From the NCBI GenBank assembly GCA_028752905.1, contig JAQNBH010000008.1, positions 2,594,025-2,658,024 of the forward strand: 64,000 nucleotides of DNA. Direction: 5' to 3'. The DNA is from Cladorhizidae sp. MBARI D1340-BT2. Taxonomy: Eukaryota > Porifera > Demospongiae > Poecilosclerida > Cladorhizidae. The position numbers and the translations under genes are program-made. The number at the start of each line of letters is the position of its first letter. The stretch's first letter is position 1. This document shows positions 47,671 through 57,183 of the stretch, one piece after another. The notes under the pieces were generated by a model, which saw only the letters and a program-made list of their open reading frames with translations, did no database searches and was not told the origin of the DNA.

Positions 47671-49255
47671 TCATGATCTTGAGCAGCATTTCGATCCTGT
47701 CTTGGGGTCTGACTTGGTGAGGTCTACTCTGGACATCTTCCTGGACATCAACATGTTGTTCTCATCCTCGTAGTAGTGCTTCATGCTCCTATGAAACCAT
47801 AGCAGCACCAGGTCATAATTAACTAGACAACAATAAGTACAATGACAATACCTCTTCATATATATATAGCATCACCATCATTATGCATCTACAAATGGGT
47901 TGCAAATGTAATCTTGCATCATTCCGATCTAGCTCCCCTCCTGAACTATACTGTACTATATGTGCCAAGCACCCACCAGTTTCAGCAATTAAGGATACGA
48001 GCTATACACCCACTATATGGAAATACAGCTTAAAACCAAACCAGCATGTGCCCATAACATCATCCTAAAGATGGTGACCCTCGAGCTAGTTTTGTTTAGA
48101 CAACATTTTCAAGGAATATTTCTTCAAACTTCAAATCACTAGAACATAGGCGCAGTTTGGTACAAGACTGAGCTCCTTTGAGATCAGCAAATTAAAGCCA
48201 GACATCGTACTTATAGCAAGGAAATCAACCCTGGAGTACAGATTTTCTCAGAAGCTATGCATTGCTGGGTAGTGCTTAGAGCAAGGAAATCCACCCAGGA
48301 GTACCGTCTTTCTCAGAAGCTATGCATTGCTGGGTAGTACTTATAGCAAGGAAATCCACCCAGGAGTACCATCTTTCTCAGAAGCTATGCATTGCTGGGT
48401 AGTACTTATAGCAAGGAAATTCACCCAGGAGTACAGTCTTTCTCAGAACCTATGCATTGCTGGGTAGTACTTATTGCAAGGAAATCCATCCAGGAGTGCA
48501 GTTCTGGGTAGTACTTATAGCATGGAAATCTACCCAGGAGTACATTTTTTCTCAGAAGCCATGCATTGCTGGGTAGTACTTATAGCAAGGAAATCCACCC
48601 AGGAGTACAGTTTTTCTCAGAAGCCATGCATTGCTGGGTAGTGCTTATAGCAAGGAAATCCACCCAGGAGTACCATCTTTCTCAGAAGCTATGCATTACT
48701 GGGTAGTGCTTAGAGCAAGGAAATCCACCCAGGAGTACCATCTTTCTCAGAGGCTATGCATTGCTGGGTAGGCTTTATAGTAGCCAGACAAGTCTTCTTC
48801 AGAAGTGAAGGGATTCAGAGTGGTTTATAGTAAGCATAAGCACTTGTGTTGCTTTCCTAAGATACTCCCAGAAACAGCATTGAAGACATGGAAATCACAC
48901 CTCACCTCATTTCCTGACCTACCCACTCCCTACCACTTGTCCCCTCCCCAAGTAACTTCTCTCACCAACCCTTTGATTAATCACATGGGAAAGACCCACT
49001 GAATTAGCAATAGAGACCTGTCAGTTTAGCTAAGTTTTTTATTCTGACATAATGTATTGCGCAGCGAATATCACGTATCCACTCAGTCACTTGGCGAGTT
49101 TATTGGTGCCAACAAACATCTGGCCACGCCAGACCACCCTTGATCACTACCCCTAATGCCACACCCACTATTTCTCACCTGACTAGCTTGAGAAGAGCAT
49201 CTCCAACATTGTAGTCATTCTTGGCACTTGTCTCTATGAACTCTGCACCGTAGAT
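47671..49255 (-). CDS. Rab-like small GTPase, last two exons
   Basis: Rab GTPases control vesicle traffic and are anchored by C-terminal prenylated cysteines. The upstream exon (49,179-49,255) follows a CAG acceptor and encodes IYGAEFIETSAKNDYNVGDA then LLKLVR. ETSAK is the G5 guanine-binding motif, followed by the start of the last helix. It ends CAG before GTGAGA. The final exon (47,671-47,788) joins in phase (Arg split across the junction). It encodes SMKHYYEDENNMLMSRKMSR and ends KTGSKCCSRS, with a CC-xxx prenylation-type terminus, then TGA. The intron (1,390 bp) holds a 65-bp minisatellite. The exons for G1-G4 must lie to the right of 49,255, beyond a LINE fragment and the 39-bp array, or be absent; none were seen. 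The subfamily is not assigned. Confidence 0.8.
48216..48780. repeat. 65-bp minisatellite in the GTPase intron
   Basis: About nine direct copies of a 65-bp unit (GCAAGGAAATCCACCCAGGA, GTACCATCTTTCTCAGAAGC, TATGCATTGCTGGGTAGTAC, TTATA). One copy near 48,476-48,520 is internally deleted. Confidence 0.95.
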
Positions 49256-49334
49256 CTGACCAAGTGATAATTAATGAAACAAGGTAAAAATAGAACACTC
49301 TACATGCGGTCATGCATATGAGAGGATAAGTGAT

Positions 49335-49835
49335 GGTATAAGTTGCGATAAATTAATCCTATTATTTGCCTTGATTTAGTGCGTACTTTGCTAATGTGCA
49401 GGTTCCAGGAGAGGTTCCAGGTGAAAGTTACTCCTAAGTATGTAAATGAAGGGACGAGATCAAGGGGAGTACTATTGAGGACTAATACAGTGGAGTATGA
49501 GGATGCGAGGGGTTTACGAGAGTGTATTTGCTCTTATTAGGGTTAATTATTAGGAGACGCGAAGATAGCCATGATGATATAAAATGTCAATGTCTGATTG
49601 CACTCGATCTAAGGAAGAGGTTGAAGAGAATGGATGGGAGAGGAGGATGTCGTCTGCATAGAGAGTAAGTGTAGAATATGTCGAGAGTGGGAGCTTTGCA
49701 ACATAGAACAAAGAGAAGAGGACCAAGAATAGATCCTTGAGGTACTCCAGAGGATGCATGACACGAAGAAGAGAGCACCAGAGTCTGTAACTGGGACGTA
49801 AGATAGGAAGTGAGCAAACAGAGGAGGTGACAAGG
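49335..49835 (-). pseudogene. CR1/L2-like LINE fragment, inverted
   Basis: The reverse complement matches 43,330-43,800 of the plus-strand element. It covers the SSCHASSGVPQGSILGPLLF block, a frame-shifted YADD region near 49,650-49,665, and downstream sequence to ATCGCAACTT. It is truncated on both sides. Its left end adjoins the GTPase exon flank and its right end abuts the 39-bp array. Confidence 0.85.
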
Positions 49836-49837
49836 AA

Positions 49838-51405
49838 TGCTTGCATCACAAGGAGCAATGAGTTACACCGAAACCAGGCTTGCATCAGAAGGAGCAATGA
49901 GTTACACCCAAACCAGGCTTGTATCAGAAGGAGCAATGAGTTTACACACAAGCCAGGCTTGCATCAGAAGGAGCAATGAGTTACACCCAAACCAGGCTTG
50001 CATCAGAAGGAGCAATGAGTTTACACACAAACCAGGCTTGCATCAGAAGGAGCAATGAGTTATACACAAGCCAGGCTTGCATCAGAAGGAGCAATGAGTT
50101 ACACCGAAACCAGGCTTGCATCAGAAGGAGCAATGAGTTACACACAAGCCAGGCTTGCATCAGAAGGAGCAATGAGTTACACACAAGCCAGGCTTGTATC
50201 AGACGGAGCAATGAGTTACACCGAAACCAGGCTTGCATCAGAAGGAGCAATGAGTTACACACAAGCCAGGCTTGCATCAGAAGGAGCAATGAGTTACACA
50301 CAAGCCAGGCTTGCATCAGAAGGAGCAATGAGTTACACCCAAACCAGGCTTGCATCAGAAGGAGCAATGAGTTTACACACAAGCCAGGCTTGCATCAGAA
50401 GGAGCAATGAGTTATACACAAGCCAGGCTTGCATCAGAAGGAGCAATGAGTTACACCGAAACCAGGCTTGCATCAGAAGGAGCAATGAGTTACACACAAG
50501 CCAGGCTTGCATCAGAAGGAGCAATGAGTTACACACAAGCCAGGCTTGCATCAGACGGAGCAATGAGTTACACCGAAACCAGGCTTGCATCAGAAGGAGC
50601 AATGAGTTACACCCAAACCAGGCTTGCATCAGAAGGAGCAATGAGTTACACACAAGCCAGGCTTGCATCAGAAGGAGCAATGAGTTACACACAAGCCAGG
50701 CTTGCATCACAAGGAGCAATGAGTTACACCGGAACCAGGCTGCATCAGAAGGAGCAATGAGTTACACACAAGCCAGGCTTGCATCAGAAGGAGCAAAGAG
50801 TTACACACAAGCCAGGTTTGCATCAGAAGGAGCAATGAGTTACACCGGAACCAGGCTGCATCAGAAGGAGCAATGAGTTACACACAAGCCAGGCTTGCAT
50901 CAGAAGGAGCAAAGAGTTACACACAAGCCAGGTTTGCATCAGAAGGAGCAATGAGTTACACCGGAACCAGGCTGCATCAGAAGGAGCAATGAGTTACACA
51001 CAAGCCAGGCTTGCATCAGAAGGAGCAAAGAGTTACACACAAGCCAGGTTTGCATCACAAGGACCAATGAGTTACACCGAAACCAGGCTTGCATCAGAAG
51101 GAGCAATGAGTTACACACAAGCCCAAGCCAGGCTTGCAACAGAAGGAGCAATGAATTACATCCAAACCAGGCTTGTATCAGAATGAACAATGAGTTACAC
51201 ACAAGCCAGGCTTGTATTAGAATGAGCAATGAGTTACACACAAGCCAGGCTTGCATCAGAAGGAGCAATGAGTTACACCGAAACCAGGCTTGCATCAGAA
51301 GGAGCAATGAGTTACACACAAGCCAGGCTTGCATCAGAAGGAGCAATGAGTTACACCGAAACCAGGCTTGCATCAGAAGGAGCAATGAGTTACACACAAG
51401 CCAGG
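49838..51405. repeat. 39-bp minisatellite, array 2
   Basis: About 40 direct copies of the unit seen at 23,150-23,672. Variants alternate between ACACCGAAACC, ACACACAAGCC and ACACCCAAACC, with a higher-order pattern of several units (for example the block at 50,055-50,360 recurs at 50,407-50,700). Long open frames on both strands (SYTQARLASEGAM or RRSNELHTSQACI repeats; CNSLLLLMQAWLV on the minus) follow from the 13-codon periodicity. Confidence 0.97.
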
Positions 51406-51442
51406 CGCCATTAAAGTTATCGACATCAATTGAGTCAGACAT

Positions 51443-54400
51443 GCAAGCCCCCCCCCCCCCACTGGCCACCCTTTCAGTTGGGTCCACCCTTTTAATTGGG
51501 TCCACATTTCCAATTGGGTCCACACTTATTGCTTTCACAAAGCTACTTAAGAATTACAAATAGCTACAATGGTGTTAACCACATCATGGAGTACATCTAC
51601 AATGAATTTGTGTTGGTTAATTTGTGGTTTGTTAAAATTCATTTAAAGAAAACTGACAGCTGCAATTTATGTGGTGAGCACTCAAGTATGCCTGCAAAGA
51701 AAGAGAGAACTGAAAAAGGCAGCCAAGCTCTAACTTCTCTTTTGCCGCCAAGGAGAGATGACCAATTACCTTCAGACTCCCCTGCTCAGGTAATAATCAT
51801 AGTAATTTACTAAATTAGAATCCTAATCTAAAAATCTATGAGGGTCAGGTCTTTACATCACATGTTATAAACATAATTATGATGCTCTGTTGCAAAATGA
51901 CCTTTTGGAAGTTGAGCCTGGTGTTGAGGTCAATTCTTTGCTTGAGCCGAAAGGTATTGCAACAGCCAGGTCTGAATCTGATGATGACTCGGAGGTTAAC
52001 ATTCCATTAACTGAAGGAGTGAGTGAAGCGTCTGTGAGTGAGCCTATTATTAATGATATAGGCAGTATTATCAGCATTTCTATGTCTCCATGTGAGATTG
52101 AAAGGGCTGTACAAAAACTGACAAAAGAAGAGAAATACTCACTTTTAAAATCTCATAGGAGACCATTGAGCACACATGTCTTCCCATTGACAGTTCTTGG
52201 AGGATCTAATTGTTCCGAAATGGCTGCAGGAGTACTCCTGGATGTTTTACTGTACAGCCTGTGATGGTGCTTTTTGTATTGCTTGTTTTTTATTTTGCAC
52301 TAATCGTAAAAACAAGGGATACTTTGTCAATCAACCATTTCGTACCTGGCACAAGAAAACTTTGAAGTGCAAAGAACATGATCTTGCTCATTATCATCAT
52401 GAAGCTATGAGTTTGGCTGATGCTTTCATTCGAAATGTAGAAAAGCCGGAAGCCAGTGTTGTGAGTCTAATTATTGACAAAAAAAGAGCCCACAATATAA
52501 TGGGAAATAGGATCATTCTTAAGTGTGTGGCAGAATGTATACTATTTTGTGGTAAGCAGTGTATTGCACTCCGTGGTGATCATGAAAGCATTAATACACC
52601 TGGCAACTGTGGAAATTTTTTAAGTCTGCTGAAGCTGTTGGCTAATCACAATGAAGTGCTCCGCAATCATTTGGATTCTCCTGCAATGAAGTCTGTAACC
52701 TATATGTCTCCACAAACACAAAATGAACTGATTGAAATCATGGGCAAGCATATTATTCTTAATAACTTTGTTAAAGAGATAAAAAATGCAAAATATTACA
52801 GCATCATGGCTGATGAGGTCACTTCACACAACAAGGAACAACTAGCCTTCTGCGTAAGGTTCGTTGACGAAAACTGCAACATCCGGGAAGAGTTCTTGTC
52901 TTTTTTGAAAGCTGAAAGAATTACTGGTAAATATTTGGCTAAGGAAATGATTCAGTTTTTAAATGAACATGATATTCCATTGGAGCATATTCGTGGGCAA
53001 GGGTACGATGGAGCTAGTAACATGTCTTCATCTAATGTTGGTGTGCAGGCACGCATCAGAGAGCATTCTCCTCTAGCTACCTACATACATTGCAGTGGAC
53101 ATTGTCTTAACTTCAAGTCTTGCTCTCTACCAGAAGTTCGTAATGTCCTTGATAAGCTCAAGCATTGCTGCTTTTTCTTTCAGTTAAGTCCCAAAAGAAA
53201 TGGCTTTCTTGAATTACTTTTCAAGAACAATGCTGAAATACATGGCCCTAAAAGAAAAGCTCTTATTGATTTGTGCAAAACTCGCTGGGCTGAGCGTCAT
53301 AGTGCATATTAGCATTTTTATCAGTCATTTGTATTCATTGTTGATGCCCTAGGCCATGGCAAACATGTTGCTGAACATGGTGGCCTTTACAGTGATTGGG
53401 ACGCAGGTAATAGAAGTCAAGCCCAGCAAATCCTTGCTAGTATCACCAAATTTGATTTCATTGTAGTTTTCTTAATGTTTTATCAGTACCTTTCCCACCT
53501 GTCGGGCATAACTGTTCAACTACAGAGCAGAACACTAGATATCATTGAAGCTTATCACATGATTGATGGTATTAAGCAAGTGTACAAAGAAGAGCGTGCC
53601 AAAGTGGAAGAAAACTTTCAGAAAATATATGACCAGGCTGTCTTGATGGCTGATAAGGTGGGCACCACCCCGAGTAAGCCAAGGATAGCAAGCAGACAGC
53701 AGCACCATGGTAATGCACCAGCAGAATCAGTATTTGATTACTTCAAGAGTAATCTTGCTATTCCATTCCTTGACCATATCTGCACTAGCTTAAATGAAAG
53801 GTTCTCATCATTGTCAGCAACTGCTTCATCTCTTCTGGTACTTGTACCATCTCTGATTACCACAAGATCATTTGATATCAGCACAGTTGTTGAAACTTAT
53901 CACCAGGATTTGCCATCACCAGAACTAATAGAAACTGAACTCACTCGCTGGAAATCAAGATATGCAAATGTATCCTTTCACAAAAGAGAATCCACACCAT
54001 CTAGTGCCTTGAAGGATTGTGATGCAGCATTTTTTCCAAACATTCATGTTCTCTTGCAAATTGCATGCACTCTGCCAGTAACATCTTGTGAATGCGAAAG
54101 AAGTGGCAGTACACTTAAACATCTCAACAATTACCTAAGAGCATCTATGAACCAAGAACGCCTGACATCTCTAGCACTCTTACATGTACATTATGACACA
54201 ACAATTAATCTGGATGAAGTTGTTGAAATATTTGGACACTTACACCCAAGGAGAATAGACCTTGAAACTCTTATTAGATAGTTTAATCTCTAGTTTAATC
54301 TCTTAATAAATAGTCATTTATTATTATGTTTAGAATGCTTATTTTGTTTCCGATATTTGCACAGGAGAGAGCACATTCCCCTACCACACCTTCCCCCTTG

Positions 54401-54476
54401 GGTCACTTCGAGACCCAAAAGGTCCCAATATTTACCAACAGAACCCCCCCCACTCATTTTTCTGGCTGCGGGCCTG
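51443..54476 (+). mobile_element. hAT-superfamily DNA transposon, ~3.0 kb
   Basis: The right end, read inward on the minus strand, is CAGGCCCGCAGCCAGAAAAA, typical of hAT termini. The left end starts CAAGCCCCCC and appears eroded. Both sides carry GACATG (51,437-51,442 and 54,477-54,482), where the uninterrupted paralogous block has a single GACATG (26,127-26,132). hAT elements normally make 8-bp duplications; only 6 bp match here, so the outermost bases have mutated or the left boundary is off by a couple of bases. The element encodes a broken transposase. Confidence 0.85.
51890..54281 (+). pseudogene. hAT transposase (TTF-type finger, DUF4371, hAT dimerisation), disrupted
   Basis: Frame 1 (51,890 to about 52,210) gives the acidic N-terminus and PLSTHVFPLTVLGG. 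After a frameshift near 52,208-52,218 the sequence resumes with KWLQEYSWMFYCTACDGAFC then IACFLF (TTF-type zinc finger). The DDE-like catalytic domain follows (SIMADEVTSHNKEQLAFCVR, IRGQGYDGASNMSS, CKTRWAERHSAY). A TAG at 53,310-53,312 interrupts it, but the same frame continues (HFYQSFVFIVDALG) to the C-terminal dimerisation region (TLPVTSCECERSGSTLKHLN, MNQERLTSLALLHVH). About 790 residues is the normal length. Only two lesions are visible, so inactivation is fairly recent. Confidence 0.9.
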
Positions 54477-54479
54477 GAC

Positions 54480-54683
54480 ATGGCCTCCTTTCTTTACAAA
54501 AATACACAGAAGGATGTTATGAGAGGTTTAATCAGTTACAATGGTGAAGGATATGGTCAAAGAGCAGTCGAGATTGGTATGGCTTCCAATCCACAAATAT
54601 TTCCCACCAACATCCTCTCCCTTTGTCGTCATCTCTATAGATATTTAACTCCTCAAAAATATTCTTCGCGAAAAGTGAAATGA
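54480..54683 (+). CDS. short hypothetical ORF, second R3 copy
   Basis: Reads MASFLYKNTQKDVMRGLISY, NGEGYGQRAVEIGMASNPQI, FPTNILSLCRHLYRYL, ending SSRKVK. It is nearly identical to 26,131-26,330. Its upstream codons (LKLSTSIESD) were separated from it by the hAT insertion and now sit at 51,410-51,440. No domain is recognised. Confidence 0.35.
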   Translation: MASFLYKNTQKDVMRGLISYNGEGYGQRAVEIGMASNPQIFPTNILSLCRHLYRYLTPQKYSSRKVK

Positions 54684-56024
54684 TAAGACAACAATACACC
54701 AAATTAAATGTGTGTAGTATATCAAACATATATGTGTGTACATTACATATATGTAAATTACACACATAGGTATATATAATACACCACACACACCCTCACT
54801 AAATTAATAACACACACCACACCCTCCCTCAGTCATCACTAAAATAATAACCCACACCACACCCCTTCCACACTAAAATAAACCTAAACTAATCCAATAA
54901 TCAATTCAAGTGAAGCTGGCCTGAAGCCAATCCAGTGGGCCAAGTTAATATTTCAGTGAGTGAGGGGTGTGGTGTTGTGTGTTACTATTTCAGTGAGTGC
55001 ACCAAATATACAGAACATAAACTTGGAATTAGAAGCAGGATAAGCTAGCTATAAAGGCGCATTGCTCATGCAGAAATGCAGCTAAATCACCTCCTCCTAT
55101 GTGCATGTCAGAGTCAAGATTAGAGATATAGGTTTAGAACCATTTACATAATTTACTTTTTATCTTCAGGCCAGTCGCTTCTCTATATCCTGATAGTCTG
55201 TTTACCCTTTTTTTTAAGAGTAGGGCTTGTTCTATTTACTGGTACTAATTCAACTCGCTAGCACTTTCCAATTAGGAGCAAGAACTGCAGAAAACTTGGG
55301 CATGCAGGTAGTTTGGAGGACCCAACTATGATTGCCAGTAATTTGGGCATGATTGTTTTAGTGTCAAAAGAGAACACATACATTGAGAGCTTTTCAGCTA
55401 TAATTATATCAAGTTCATAGAATGAAGTGTGCAGAATTTATGGAGCTCCAAAGCCATAATTTAACATATGATATAGACCCCCCTTTTAAACTAATGAAAA
55501 TCAAGAGTCACCTCAATGGTTGGGTATAAAATGCTGAAATGCTAATATCACAAAGCACTAAGAGAACTCTCAAATGACATTAAACAAGAAGAATGAACCG
55601 AGGCAATATTACGATGACAAAAGAACAGCAAAAATTAATAAGTGAATATGTAACTTTGATGTCACTAGATGCATCTTCTCAGCTATCAACAATTAATTTT
55701 ATTAAAGTATGCAGAATAAGCAAAAATTTGATACAAAAATTACCTGCACAAAAAAAAGAATTCTTATATATATACAACATTTTTGACCAGTATTATGAAG
55801 AGAAATGTGTACCCGTAGAGAAGAGGCATAAATTGCATGACAGAGGTATATAGAATTCTCATAGATCAATCTGTCACCTTCCCTGGATCCCCCCAGTAAA
55901 CAGTTTCAAATTGGGATTCTGCCCACGTGAGCTTCCCACCACTTATGGCACGAGCTTGTTTAAGCTACACCTGCATCAACAACTGTCATTATTGTGCCAA
56001 TCAATCGTCTGCTCATGGTGAAGT

Positions 56025-56515
56025 GGAGGAAAATTGTTGGATTAGAAGAAAATAATGCAGTCAGCTGGTGTGGTTGCTACGTTGGCTTAACTCCTGATCT
56101 TAAGCGGTTTGTACAGCGGAGTAGACAAAGCTGCCATTACAAAGCTTAATCTAGAACCGTTCACTCATAATGCAAGCATAGCAAGAAAAGAAAAATGAAC
56201 AGGAGAGTGGTTCCTTTATCAGCTTATTATGACAGGAGACCTCTGCATTCACACGACAATTGAACAGTCATTCTTGCTTCAGTTCTGGATCAGCTATTTA
56301 ACTTATTGTGGAATGTGAAGTAGATAATGTAACTCGATTCAAATTAATGATGACTACCGGTATTAGTGTTAATGGATGGATACCCATCCTGTATCCTACA
56401 CAGATAAAACAGTGGTTTGTGCATTCATATATAAGAAGAGTACAGTGAGACTCGTATACCACGTTAAAGGAGTCTTTTATAAAGTTTCTGTTGAAAAGGA
56501 TGTTGTGATGTCAGC
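56025..56515 (+). pseudogene. decayed GT92 glycosyltransferase fragment, copy B
   Basis: Nucleotide relative of 27,755-28,226 and of the GT92 gene at 30,910-31,480 (shared: GACAGGAGACCTCTGCATTC; AAGAAGAGTACAGTGAGACT; GTTGAAAAGGATGTTGTGAT). Frames are broken. The remnant stops at the LTR element insertion; the uninterrupted copy A shows that the gene remnant ended there before the insertion. Confidence 0.85.
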
Positions 56516-56520
56516 ATAAG

Positions 56521-57183
56521 TGTGAGCTGCCTAGCACTACCTGCACAGGAACTGGTCAACTGCAAACAGGCAAGGGCAACCACTTCAGAGGAAACCGCCA
56601 CTAGCACTCTCTCTAATACTAGCCCAGCTCCGTCTAACTCAGGCCACTCTCACTAGCGCCTGACACAACCCTCTTACTCTCGGAGTCTCTGTCTGAGCAG
56701 CAAGGATTACAATGAGCAGAGTAGGAAAAGTCTTATTAAAACAAGGGGCACAAAAGAGGTGTGCTGTCCTTTCTTAATACAAACACTAGTAGGCAACCAA
56801 CTAGGTTGTCACTACTAAATACAATTCAAGATATCACAACAGTTCAACTTATCGACTTTCTACTTAGCTCGCTCTCTATATATTACACACCAGGTCCCTT
56901 TATATAATTGTTCCAGCTGATGACGTCAGCCACTGGTCTTCCTGTCCTGGAGATGACCTTTCATGAGCCACGTCAGCAGGTGAGTTTCTGGGTAAGTTAT
57001 TTATTACTTGTTCTAATTCGGGCACGCCCATAACTGCATTCCGTTTAGCTGACCCACTTCCGCTGGGTGACTTCTCATAATTAATCAATCCTCGTTCTTC
57101 CGTGTTTGGCCCGGATGACTCTGTCAATGCCCGTACGGCCTCCTGGGGAGCTTCAGAGTAATCAGAGCTACTCAGCTCTGACA
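56521..57183 (-). repeat. 3' LTR of the gypsy element
   Basis: 663 bp, identical by inspection to the 5' LTR. It contains, on the minus strand, a TATATA-type TATA candidate (near 56,872-56,882). It also encodes the last 94 codons of gag-pol and its stop codon (56,900-56,902). Confidence 0.97.

Larger units (their letters stand above)
54477..56520 (+). repeat. duplicated block R3, copy B (right part)
   Basis: Continues the block whose left end is at 51,405-51,442, and matches 26,127-28,231. It contains the conserved short ORF (54,480-54,683), CACACC-rich DNA, an inverted family X copy (55,350-55,470) and a decayed GT92 fragment. It ends in ATAAG, the target duplication of the LTR element. Confidence 0.9.

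Noticed and set aside
50055..50876. 273-codon ORF of 13-residue repeats as a repeat protein gene
   Set aside because: The 39-bp unit length guarantees open frames. Frames on the opposite strand are equally long, and no start, domain or splice context supports coding.
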